From Gentiana macrophylla (lineage: Eukaryota > Streptophyta > Magnoliopsida > Gentianales > Gentianaceae): a stretch of 64,000 nt of DNA. Location: the NCBI GenBank assembly GCA_026214975.1, contig CM047807.1, positions 70,473,824 to 70,537,823 of the forward strand, in the 5' to 3' direction. Below are positions 47,404 through 57,870 of the stretch, piece after piece. Position 1 is the stretch's first letter; the number at the start of each line of letters is the position of its first letter. Both the position numbers and the translations under genes were made by a program. Below the pieces are notes generated by a model. The model was not told the DNA's origin and searched no databases. It saw nothing but the letters and a program-made list of their open reading frames with translations.

Positions 47404-47636
47404 TCATTTATGTTGGTATTGTGCTTTTACAACATGGATTTCAAGTTATGTTGGTATGGTAATGTTACTCTTACATCGACTTAGAGTTGTTTTGGTGTGG
47501 CTTTTGATACTTAAGTTGAGACATTTTGTGTTTTTGTATCGTATGATATGATATAAGGCATGATGATTTATTGATTTTGGTGTTTTGTTGCTTTATAAGG
47601 AGAAAAGTAGCGAAATAAATAATATATATAGGCACA

Positions 47637-48146
47637 AGTGGTTAACGATTTGGGAAGTAAAACCAGTAAGCATTTGTGTTCTTTTGATTGTGAAGTCTCT
47701 TAAGAGAAAGATTTAATTAATATATAAAATGTAGTTGTTTGGTGTTATTGTGTTATGTTATTTTCTTTTTTTTTTTTAAATATGAAAAATACGATTGGTA
47801 AACAATGAATTTAGTGGCTAGTGTTATTGTGATGTTTAGCTTGAATTGTAGTTTTGTTAATGGTCCTAAATAAGATTAAATAGAAATGAACAAGCCCCGA
47901 TTGAGTTCTGATGCGTTTGGTTCCGGCACCGGACGTACTCTTAAAGGGAGTTGAAGTCCGGGACCGTCGGAAAGGCATGAAAGGGCTTGTGCTTTGATGA
48001 ATTAGTATTCATCAATGTCTGTGTAATTGCTAGGCCTTGTCCGTGTCTAGTGGTCTAAAAAAGAGAGTAGGAGAGGTGATGGAGCTTATTTGAAAATACT
48101 TAGGTGGCTAGTTAATAACTAATAACAAACGTACTTGTGTAGTTAA
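47637..48146 (+). repeat. Duplicated LTR segment to the right of CACTA-2
   Basis: Copy of 42800-43309. The two share variants absent from the first two LTRs (ATACGATTGG, GCTTGAATTGTAG, GGTTCCGGCACC), so they are closest to each other. The junction with CACTA-2 has AGTGG microhomology at most. Confidence 0.75.
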
Positions 48147-49046
48147 AAGAATAAACATCATGTCATTCTTAGATAGGCACAAGTTTATATCGCAATGTGT
48201 AGGCTTTCGGATAACACGAGTAAAATTGCTGGCCTTTCTAGAGGCACAGGAGTAGAGGGTACTCGTGGATGGATAACTTTGCAGGCCATTAGAGGGCACC
48301 AGGAGTAGAGGGACTCCACCGAACGAGTATACTATCGGGACTAGCCCGTGGCTATTGGTGTGATCCACCAATAGGTTGCACCTAGATGTCTCGTGGTGGG
48401 CAGCACCATGCGTAGTGCCCTAGAATGCAGATGCAACAAAAATAAGCTAAGTTAGAAACAATTAGTCTTGAAATGTTGATGGACATGGAGTGAACCCTAG
48501 ATCGAGTCGGTCTCAGAAAGACAACTTATTAATTAAAAAACTTAAATTGTAAACCTTAGTTAATTTGTAGCTTCTACCTCTTTTTGAGTACTTTGTATTT
48601 ACCTCAAATGCATTGTTTTTCTATGTGTTTGGGGGAGAGAAGATGAACAGGTATATCCGGAGTATGAGGAGGACTTTGATGACAACGTTTGAGGACGCCG
48701 ACGTTGAAGCACTTAATTAATTTCTATTTTAATTGTTATACTTTAGATTTGTTGTCTTTTGGAGAATTTCTTGTAATTTATTTAGTACTTTCTTTTAGAG
48801 GATTTCGTACGTTGTTACGTTTTGTTTGGTTTCTTCCAATTTAATAGATGTTACATTTCTATCTTTAGTTGAGTTTCTATTCTTAGTAGCGATTTTGATG
48901 GTTTGCCGAGTCTTTTTAGCTTCCGTTTGCTAAACTCGATACGACGTAGTAGAGGCTTACATATAATATTGAATTTATTTAATATTATATGTGCCGAGCG
49001 TTTCGTTTCCGGATAAGGATTCGGTATCCGGGAGCGGGGCGTTACA

Positions 49047-49051
49047 CCGCC
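49047..49051. repeat. Target-site duplication, right copy (CCGCC)
   Basis: Matches 27239-27243 and directly follows the CGTTACA end of the last LTR. Confidence 0.8.
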
Positions 49052-49389
49052 GCTAAGAACGTTTTGTGGCGGTTAATCAGCAATTAACTAATAATCCGCC
49101 AGGAATACTTATTCCACAAGAGGGAAAAAAGGTTTTGGCAGCTGGATTTCCCTCCGCCGTGAATCCAGGAAAAAAAAATACAAATAAAAAAAAATTGTAA
49201 AGAACATTAATTCAAACATGAATCTCAACCCAAAAACACCACATTCTATTTTCAAAACACAAATAATTACAAGGTACAAATATAAATACTTCAAAAGGTC
49301 GACATAAACAAAATATCAAAATAACCATATCTTCCGTGACCGTTTATTAATCTATTTGCTTAAAAACAACACCTTCTCCTTCTGATTAT
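49052..49389. other. Continuation of the array's insertion target, then anonymous DNA
   Basis: GCTAAGAACG, GTGGCGG and ATCCGCCAGG (49052-49105) continue the GCGG/CCGCC-rich CACTA-like remnant of 27079-27243. From about 49170 the DNA is A-rich with no feature up to the truncated LTR. No terminal CACTA motif is found. Confidence 0.4.
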
Positions 49390-50331
49390 ATGGCCTATGG
49401 AGGATTAGTTTATATGAAATGATTATATCAATGGACACTTATCAACTCGACTAGACGTTTTGAAAATAAGTTATATCAATAATCGATGGAGTTCAGTTTC
49501 GGATTTATGGTGGCGTAATTCCGGAATTACTGAATTAAGTAGAAATATTTTGTTCGATGAATATTTTATTTAATTTATTGTAGCTACTGATTATAGGTAC
49601 ATGGTATCCAGGTTGGCTCTTAACACGCGAGTGTTTTCTCGTTTTATGAAACCTCGAGAATAAATTAAATAGTTGGTCTAGTTAATGAATATGCAATATT
49701 ATTTATTTGGTAAATAATATGTAAAATAGAAAAGACATTTTCTATTAAAATTGACTAAAAAAGTGGCGCCCCATTTGAGATAATTAGGAGAAGAAATTTT
49801 TCTAGATTATGTCACATGTGTGATTAATTAATTATCTATTTGTTGGATAATTAATGAAAAATTAAGAGATTGATTTTTTGGGAATTATCTCTTATTTTGT
49901 GGGAAAAAAATCTTTTTCTTATGTGAATAGATTTTTGTGGTGTGAAAATGATAACTCTCTTGACTAGTTATTTTCTTATATAAAAAGAGTTCCTCATAAC
50001 ACAATTTACACATTCATAATTGCGCCACACATCAATTAAAAGGAAGAAAAATTAGTTTCTTCCCTTAGTCATTTAGAGAAGAAAAACCTAGGGTTTTTCT
50101 TGTGCATATTCGAAGAGGTGCTACGGCGAGGATCGACGTCCACCAGTCGTCGCTAGGAGACACAATCTGGAAGACTACGGCATCTCTCTTTGGTCGATTA
50201 TCTCTTCCTCTCCGATAAGGTAAATCTTCAGCCTTCTCGTAGGGTTAATTAGTTATGTCTCATATCGTAAATCGTATAAGCTTCCGCTGTGCTAAGATCG
50301 AGTGTCTTGATCGGTGCTACTACTCCTAGCA
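49390..50331 (+). repeat. 5'-truncated LTR of copia element C
   Basis: From CTATGGAGGATTAG the sequence follows the second half of the B LTR (54840-55777 and 62055-62994) with moderate divergence: ATTATATCAATGGAC, GTTTATGGTGGCGTAAT, then a TATA box (49977-49984). It ends CTCCTAGCA before a primer site. Roughly the first 780 bp are missing compared with B. Confidence 0.7.
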
Positions 50332-50333
50332 TG

Positions 50334-50346
50334 TGGTATCAGAGAC
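50334..50346 (+). promoter_or_regulatory. Primer binding site of element C
   Basis: TGGTATCAGAGAC, two bases after the LTR end, complementary to initiator tRNA-Met over its first 11 bases. Confidence 0.75.
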
Positions 50347-52189
50347 AAGGTTAAATTTTACGATATCGAGAGCATAATTAATTAGGAGTGGAATTGCATA
50401 TTAGGTTGCATCTTTTATTTTATTGAATGATTGAATGTTGTGGTTGACGAGATGAATTGAGGTTTGTACTTGTTTACCGTTAGATCTATTGTAAGCTCGA
50501 ATAATTAGTATTATACGAGTATAGGAAATATGTAATTTATTTTTGCAATTTAAATTTCTTAGTAGCAGTTTTTTTTTTTATCCGTCGGCCAAAAAGCTTC
50601 AAAGGAAAAGAAAAGAGGCGCTGCAAAAAGATGGTACAGGCATAAAAAAAAAAAAGGACAATGCAGTACGTGAGAAGAAAAGAAAAGGATTGGCATCAAA
50701 TTGTTTTCTTTTATCAAGATGCTGGCGAAGACATATTGGAATTTTGTTTTTTGTTTTTTCCTAGTTTAAATAGGTTAGATACGGGGTACCAATTGTCCAT
50801 CTCAGTGGTTTACTTTTACGCATTTATTTTCATGTTCGATAATTTATGTGAAATAACCATACCATGCCATTCATATTCATGAATTCCACTCCTAGCATAT
50901 GCGTACATATAGATAATTAATCGTGATATTAATTAGGCATGTATGAGAAGTAATATATAATTTAGATTAATTAGGTAATTAATTAAAACGAACGGAATTT
51001 TATCGGGATATAAAATTCACACGATAAACTTAATTTGGGATAATAATCCTACGGGGTTTAGGTTATGTAGTGTCTACATAAATTTTGAATTTTGATAATC
51101 AAAATTTGGAAAATCCGGAAAAGTTGGACACCAACTGAGCAAAAGGTTCGAAAATTGTTTTGGTCGGTCAACAGGCTTCGGCTCGACTCGACTTGTCCGT
51201 CCAAGTGCGATGTTAGCGTCGGGGGTCCGGCAAGGTCAAGCTATCCGGCGAGCTGAGGCTCAATGGGGCAACCTTAGCCCGATTCATCTAGCAGTCGTAC
51301 ATGAACCAACGAAGAGGACGGGTCGGCTTAGCCAATCCCGACACCATTCGGTGAACTCGGTTAAAGCTCAGCCAGGGTTTAAAACCGATAAGTTGGTGGT
51401 TGCTTTTCTTGATTTATTGTTTTTCAATTTATTCGAAAAATTCTACAATCCCAGAACTTTTATCGTGACACATTTAGGATAATAAAATTCTTTGTGAATA
51501 TTATTTGTGTAGTGTCTACACAAAAAGAATTTTAATCCATAAAATTGGAGGATCGTGGATATAGTGACACTAGTTAGACGGTATTTGGAACCGATGAACT
51601 AGTGGGAAGATTAGATTAAATATTCATGATCTTTTGTTTTTGGTTTGTTACAAAATTCTAAAATCCTAAAAGAGACTACCTAGTTTTCAAAATAACGAGT
51701 GGGTGCGGGGAATGTGACAACCGACCCCTCGGCCTCTACTGTTAACACAATCGCCGTGAGAGAATGCTGACGCCTCGTGCCGCTTTGATTTCGGCCCCCT
51801 TCGGATGGCCTTCACCGCTATCAAAATTCAAGGCTTGGTTTCTGAAAGGATAGGATTTTGAGTACTCGTCGGGTCACTGACCTACCCTTCGGCGGCATAC
51901 TCGGGGTCTACTTAAAAATCTGAAATAGTAGGTCACACTCTAAAGGGTATTTTTCTGAAATATCTTGGCTGAAAAAGGAAGGTAATCAACAATTAAATTG
52001 GGATGTATGATTCTCAGTTAATTGTTGAGAGAGATTGTCTCAATTTAATCATCACCTCTTTGACATACCCTTCGGCGGCACTGAGGTGTGAGATTAAATC
52101 CTTGGAATGGTAGGAGAAACTGCATAACATCACATTTATTATTCCTAAAATCATATTTAGTAGCGGTGTATGATTTGATTTACAGCATA
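50347..52189 (+). other. Leader of element C, non-coding
   Basis: About 1.8 kb between the primer site and gag. The ORFs 50543-50764 and 51210-51482 lack any domain. A block at about 51695-51960 (TGACGCCTCGTG, CCTTCACCGCTATCAAAATT, GTACTCGTCGGGTCAC) is shared with the leader of element B at 57350-57620, showing common descent of the two families. Confidence 0.6.
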
Positions 52190-53040
52190 ATGTCTTCTCA
52201 AGTAACTAGTCTGTTGAATGAAAAATTGACCGGTAACAACTTTAACAAGTGGAAAAGTAACATGAATGTTGTGCTCATCTTCGAAAACGTTAAGTTTGTC
52301 CTGTCTGAGGCTTGTCTGCCGACTCCTCCCATGAACGCCTCGTGAGCTTTACATGATGACCATAAGCGATGGGTGAGGTGGACAATAAGGCTCGTGGAAT
52401 TTTGCTGGCCTCCATGTCGAACATAGAGAGTGCACAAGAAATCATCGATTCTCTTATTTGCATGTTTGGTGCCCCATCTGATCAAGCAAGACATGAGGCC
52501 GTCAAGTTGGCCATAAATGCCAAAATGAGGAAAGGTCAGTCGGTAACTGGTCATGTGATGAACATGATTAACTACTTTGCTGATGCTGAGACTCATGGCT
52601 CTAGTTTTGACGATGCAACTCAAGTGAGTATGATCTTAGAATCAATTACACTTGTGTTCCTCCAGTTCAAGAGTAATTATGTCATGAACAAACACAAATT
52701 TGATCTGACTCAGTTGATTAATGAACTGCAAGTTTTTGAAGCTATCTCCTCTAAGAGAAGCCAAGAAAGGGAAGTAAAGGGCGAGGCCCACGTGGCCGAA
52801 GCTAAGGCATCGAGCTCTTGAACCAAGAATAAGCCCAATGCAAAGCAGGCAAAACAGCCAAAATGTGAAGAGAATCGTGCAAAGCCAATGAAGAAGAAGG
52901 CTAAACAGGCAACTTCCAAGCCCAAGGGGAAATGTTTCCACTGCCATGAGGTATGACATTAGAGGCGCCATTGTCCAGCATACCTCAAAGAGGCTAAGGA
53001 AGGGAAAATCATGGAGAACAAGGGAAAGGATAAGACATGT
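52190..53040 (+). pseudogene. gag: gag of copia element C, broken
   Basis: Reads from ATG 52190 (MSSQVTSLLNEKLTGNNFNK), typical of the gag start in Tork/TAR/Angela-like elements, to a stop at 52343. It resumes in another frame at 52369: EVDNKARGILLASMSNIESA, then the conserved gag helix region to 52821. After a stop the Lys-rich stretch leads to a zinc knuckle KCFHCHEV..H..RHC (about 52929-52972) whose middle is hit by stop codons. Gag packages element RNA; this copy cannot give full-length protein. Confidence 0.75.
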
Positions 53041-53301
53041 AATTCTGAATTACTAGTCTTGGAATCCTATACAGTAGCTAAATATATATCAACTTGGATA
53101 CTAGATTCTGGAGCTACTAACTATGTTTGTTCTTCTTTGCAGATCCTTAGTTCGTATCAGAAGCTGGAGGACGGCACACAGTCGATGAGAGTAGGCAACG
53201 GTGCAGTGGTTTCAGCTAAAGCAGTAGGAGTAGTTAAATTAAAGTTTGGAAATAAATTTCTAGTTTTAGACAAAGTTTTTTATATTCCGCATTTTCAGTA
53301 G
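53041..53301 (+). pseudogene. Protease region of element C
   Basis: WILDSGATNYVCSS contains the aspartic-protease active-site motif D-S-G (53104-53112), followed by GNGAVVSAKAVGVV and LVLDKVFYIPHF, the standard order for copia protease. The frame ends at a stop at 53299. It would cleave the gag-pol polyprotein. Confidence 0.75.
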
Positions 53302-54058
53302 AAATTTAATTTCAGTTTCAATGTTGCAAGAACAAGATTATTCTCTTTCTTTTAATAGTAATAAAATCAGCATTTCCAGAAAAACGTGATGTTTGTTTTG
53401 CAAATTTGGAAAATGGATTATATTTTGTTAAACCAATTGAAACCCCACTGCTTAACACTGAAATGTTTAAAGTAGAACATCAGAAATCTGTCAAAAGACA
53501 GAAAGTTTCTCACTAAGATAAAACATACCTTTGGCATCTAAGACTTGGTCATATTTCCTTGGAAAGAATCAAAAGACAGGCCAAGGGAGGTCCCTTGAGT
53601 GAGTTATCTGTTGACACACTCCCAGTCTGTGAATCTTGCCTGGAAGGAAAAATGACTAAACGACCCTTTTCATCAAAGGGAAAAAGAGCCAAAGAACCTT
53701 TGGAATTAGTGCACTCAGACATGTATGGTCCGATGAATGTACAGGCAAGAGGTGGTCCGAAGATTTTGGTAAGGTTAAGGAATTCCAGGCAGAAGCCGAA
53801 AGGCAACTGGGTAAATCATTGAAGTGCCTTCGTTCTGATCGAGGAGGCGAGTACTTGGATACTGCCTTCACTGATTATCTTTTGGAACATGGGATTTGTT
53901 CCCAGCGTTCCGCCCTAGAACACCTCAGCAAAATGGGGTTGCTGAGAGGAGAAACGGAACATTGATTGACATGGTCAGGTCAATGATGAGCTACACATCA
54001 CTGCCGGTTTTCTTTTGGGGATATGCTATACAAACAGCGGTCGACATATTGAATGTCG
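53302..54058 (+). pseudogene. Integrase, N-terminal part, of element C (interrupted by element B)
   Basis: LRLGHISLERIKRQ and CESCLEGKMTKRPF (about 53535-53670) form the HHCC zinc-binding region, then LVHSDMYGPM with the first catalytic Asp. After QARGG a deletion of several dozen codons and frame changes precede SDRGGEYLDTAFTDYL with the second Asp, and RTPQQNGVAERRNGTLID with the catalytic Glu. It breaks at 54058 (AVDILNV), where element B is inserted, and continues at 62995. Confidence 0.8.
54054..54058. repeat. Target-site duplication of element B, left copy (TGTCG)
   Basis: Equals 62995-62999 directly after B's right LTR; joining the flanks restores the integrase reading. Confidence 0.85.
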
Positions 54059-55777
54059 TGTTAGGTGTAGTGCCCGAAAGATAATTTGTGTAATTGTTTT
54101 TAATAATGAATGACAGAATTTATCTCACCTTATTACTTGCTTTGTGCTTGTAAAGTAATACACTGCTGCAAACCCTAAGTATATCTGTATGTAACCACTT
54201 AACTCAGTGTATGGATTACACGTGAGGATTGAGTTAGTGGTGATATACTTAAAGCTGTTAGTCCGTGGTGAACTTAATCGAGTTTAGGGTCTCTTGATTA
54301 AAACACCAATAATGCGCTTGAGAACACCTTAGGGTGTGATAGTCTTATCCGGACTGTCGGTAGAGAGGTACCTACGTGGGGCATTTATATATGATGGCAT
54401 TCATATAGGATTTGGACCGATTTAATCTGTATTTTCGGTATAATTTCGTAATCGAGGAATCTTATTAAATCATTAGATGATCATATATGGATCAACCTTA
54501 ATCTGAGGTGATCACAGGATGCCGCTTGTCCCGGGTAGTGTTTGATATGTTAATTACGGTTCACTTTAATATGTGTTCCAAGCCACTTCTCATTGGCACT
54601 ATCTCCAAAAGAGTGAGTAGTTCGATTTTCTGGACATGGAATCCATTCCTTCTGCGGGAAGTAGAGAGACGATCCCTTGTTTGTTAGCCCTAAGAAAGTG
54701 ATCGATCCGGGAGTTCACATTTGACTAATTAGCTACTAGTCAGGATATGTGTACTAATTGATCATTAGGGGTTAATGGTAAATAAGGATAAGATATTCGA
54801 GTCGGGTTCACGGAGACTTCCCACTCGAATGGGCGATCTATGGAGGGTTAATCCGTATATAGTGATTATATCAATGGACGCTTATTCGCTCACATGGGTT
54901 GAGTATAAGTATACATCTATAATCGGTAGAGTTCGGCCGGGTTTATGGTGGCGTAATCCCGGAATTAATAATTAATGTACTTTACATTCGATGAATAATT
55001 AATTATTGGAGCTCTCAGTTATAGTCAGTCCATGGTCCCCGATGTGGCTTCGTAATTCGGACTAGTAATCTTGTTACTTGGGCCTCGATTATAATTAATT
55101 GGTGGGCTAATTAATTGATATGCAAAATATTATTTAGTTGGGCTAAATAATATATTACACATGAAAGACATTTTATGTGGGCTTAGTGATCCCCAAAGGT
55201 GGCGCCAATATTTGTTAATTAATTAGAGAGAAATTAGTTTTCTTGGATAATTATTTGACATGTGATTTATCATTTATTTGTTAAATGATAATTCATGGAA
55301 TATTAGATAATAATAGGATTTATCCTAATTTGTTTGGGATAATCATTTTATTTATCTTTTATTTGGAAAAGGATTAATGTGATAATTATCACTTAATTAT
55401 TTAATCCTTGAGGACATTGATTACTCTCCTATATAAAGAGAGTTCTATAAAGTCTAATAAAAGGTACTATTCACGTCACTATTCACCGAGAGAAATTGGC
55501 CGAAAAATTTGGCCTCTATTCTTAGGGTTGAGTTGGAAAAATCTTGGATTTTTTAGTTTGCATATCAAGGAGGCTCGTGTATCAAAAAGGGTGTCCACCA
55601 ACCGCGTTTGGAGAACACATCGGAAGATCAAGGCTTCTCTTCCCTATATTGGTAACATGATCTTAACCCCCTTGTAGTAGTTTAAGTCCTTTAATTATGT
55701 TTTATGATATGTAAATCGTGATCCGTCCGCTGCGTATAGATCTAATTTTGGTTAGATCTAAGAACCTGCATCCTTCA
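54059..55777 (+). repeat. 5' LTR of element B (1,719 bp)
   Basis: Starts TGTTAGGTGTAGTGCC and ends ATCCTTCA. TATA box TATATAAAG at 55430-55438. Closely matches 61270-62994; many differences are single-base losses giving CG where the other copy has CAG or CTG (54279, 54622, 54670, 54798, 54826, 54833). Confidence 0.9.
55430..55438 (+). promoter_or_regulatory. TATA box in the 5' LTR of element B
   Basis: TATATAAAG after ACTCTCC, about 350 bp before the LTR end; the same box is at 62646-62654 in the 3' LTR. Confidence 0.6.
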
Positions 55778-55779
55778 TG

Positions 55780-55792
55780 TGGTATCGGAGCC
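55780..55792 (+). promoter_or_regulatory. Primer binding site of element B
   Basis: TGGTATCGGAGCC two bases after the LTR. It matches the tRNA-Met site TGGTATCAGAGC except for G at the CAG position, as in the SIRE-like element. Confidence 0.75.
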
Positions 55793-57870
55793 AGGTTCCA
55801 CGATTTATATAGTCATAATCGTAATTAAACGATTTAAAGGAGTGGAATTGCATGTAGGTGATATTTTACTTATTATTATGCATTAATAATTTTAAATTGC
55901 TATGGTTGAAGAGATGGATTGGGGTTGGCACCGTTTTCCCGTTAGATCTATTGTAAACTCATATAAACAATGAAAATTCGTTCATATGAGTATAGGAAAT
56001 TATGTAATTTATTTATTATTGCAAGTTTAATTTCCTGTAAATAGATCTGTTTAGCAGCTGTATAGTGTTTTCGTTTTTCCCGTTGTTTGAGCCGTTAAAA
56101 CGAAGATCCCTCCGGTCAGAATTAAGTTTAGACGTTGATGAACAGTCCCACAAATTTTGGTGTCGATCAGAGTCCGTTTGTGTATCCGTTTGTTGCTGCG
56201 AAGTGGCTGCTGTAACAGAAAAACGCAGGATTCACAGAAACCCTAACTGTGACTTCTTCGATTTTCTGGGAACAATTGGACCGTTCAAATTAAAATCCGA
56301 CCGGTCAGATCGCATATAATGGAGTTGAGGACGTGAGATAAAAGTTTCAGGACGATCGGGATTCATCTTGATCCCTGATCGGCCTCGGGAAGTAAATGAT
56401 GCGCTGCTGTAAGAGTCTGTTTCAGCAGCAAGTTGGGCGGCTCACTGACGAATATTGACAAGTCAAAGCTCCAATCCGACCGTCCATCTTCAAGTCCGAA
56501 GAATGAAGATCAGATCTGGAAAGTTTCGTCCCGATCCGAGTTCGTTTGATATGCCGATCGTCGAAGATTCTTAACAGCTGCAGATTAGGGTTTTAATTTA
56601 TTTTCGAGTAGATTAGTTACGGGGTGCCAAGTGGTCCATCTCGGTGTTTATTTTCCGCACTAGTATACATGTGTAGATTGTATGAGTAGAACGGAAAATT
56701 GCCATGATATGCATCATATCATGAATTCCACTCCATATGCATACATGTAGAAATTAATTCGAGGAAATAGTTAGCCATGTATAAAACACACGATTAGTTT
56801 TAATTAATTGTTTGATATTAATTAGAAACTAATTAGGGTAAAAACCGAGGAACACGGGTTTTTTCAATCGTCGAGGTTGGGTGATGGATTCTCGGTGAAT
56901 CCCACTCTGCGAAAGCATAAGGAGTAAAATCCCGAAACCTCGTGGTTAAGGTGTTGGATTCTTGGTGAATTCCACCTTACCTAAGGCGAGATTACGTTTT
57001 TGTTCCGTAGTGTCTCACGTGAATGTTTGATGTTTAAGGATTGGATAATCACGGGCAAACAGGTTCGAAAGTGGTTTAACCACGGTTGGGTGGTCAACGG
57101 TAGCTACGGCTCAATCGACTTCACCCTCCACGTGTGGCGTTTGCGAAGTGCGGCAATCTTGAGTCATCCGAAGAGCTACTACGGCTCAACGGAGCTCTCT
57201 AGCCTTGACCCGTCCGACGGCCACATATGTTCTAACGAATAGGTCGGGTGGGCTAGCCCACATAACCGACAACATTCGGGCCTATGATTTATTGTTCCTT
57301 AATGAAACATCAAGTCCAAAAACGTGATCGATAAACCCACCACTTTTTCAAAATATTGAGTGGGAGCGGGAGAGGCGACGGCCGACCCCACGGCCTCTCT
57401 GTTGACACAAGCAACGTGAGAGAATGGTGACGCCTCGTGCGGCTTTGATTTCGCCCCTTAAGGAAGGCCTTCACCGCTATCAAAATTCAAGGCTTGGTCT
57501 CGAAAGGATAGGATTTTGGGTACTCGTCGGGTCACCGACCGACCCTAAGGCGGCACACTCGGGTCTACCTAAAAATGAGACAGTGAGGTCACACTCATAA
57601 AGGTATTTTTGGTAATACCTTGGTTTGAAAAGGAAAGGTGATTGGCGATCACAAATGAGATGTTCGATTCTCAATCGATCTTCAATATTAATCGAAACCT
57701 CTTTGACCTACCCTAAGGCGCACTTTGAGGCATTAGATTAAATCCTTGGAGCGGTAGGATAGACTATAAGTACTTAGTTTATGTTCCTAAAATTTTAGTA
57801 GTGTATGATTTGGATTTATTTTCATCAAATTTTATTTACAATCTGTAATATATATATCTCTAAGGTGCTA
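55793..57870 (+). other. Leader of element B, non-coding
   Basis: About 2 kb without a supported gene; the small ORFs at 56065-56319 and 57000-57242 have no domain. 56630-56760 parallels the leader of C at 50780-50900 (GGGGTRCCAA, CATATCATGAATTCCACTCC), and 57350-57620 is the conserved leader block. Confidence 0.6.

Larger units (their letters stand above)
43310..47636 (+). mobile_element. CACTA-2: CACTA element lacking its right end
   Basis: Starts CACTACAACAAAAATACC after GTAGTTAA of the LTR, with subterminal GCCAC/GTGGC motifs (43320-43690: TTGCCACAG, TTAGCCACAACC, GTGGCAAA). It contains a Ptta/En/Spm-type gene. No TTGTAGTG terminus or right subterminal repeats are found; at 47637 the sequence jumps back into the LTR (AGTGGTTAACG), at a point about 510 bp upstream of the insertion site. 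The right end was lost by deletion or aberrant repair. Transposase proper (the TNPD-like protein) is not seen. Confidence 0.8.
27244..49046 (+). mobile_element. Tandem array of a non-coding LTR retrotransposon (three LTRs, two internal regions)
   Basis: Order: LTR 27244-29692, internal 29693-31339, LTR 31340-33757, internal 33758-35404, LTR 35405-49046 (split by two CACTA elements). LTRs are about 2.4 kb and the two internal regions are both about 1.65 kb with no coding capacity, so this is a LARD-like, non-autonomous element. The ends TGTAATATCCCG...CGGGGCGTTACA, the primer site TGGTATCAGAGC and the tract TTTTAAGGAGGAAGGAA resemble plant chromoviruses (Tekay-like). The outer borders carry a perfect CCGCC duplication, so multiplication occurred after insertion or a concatemer inserted as one. 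Confidence 0.85.
35405..49046 (+). repeat. Third LTR of the array, in three parts
   Basis: Parts: 35405-35774, 42153-43309 and 47637-49046, separated by two CACTA elements. The second and third parts overlap: 42800-43309 and 47637-48146 are copies of the same LTR segment, so about 510 bp is duplicated around the second CACTA. The LTR ends CGTTACA at 49046, followed by the CCGCC duplication. Total LTR length without insertions and the duplication is about 2.4 kb. Confidence 0.85.
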
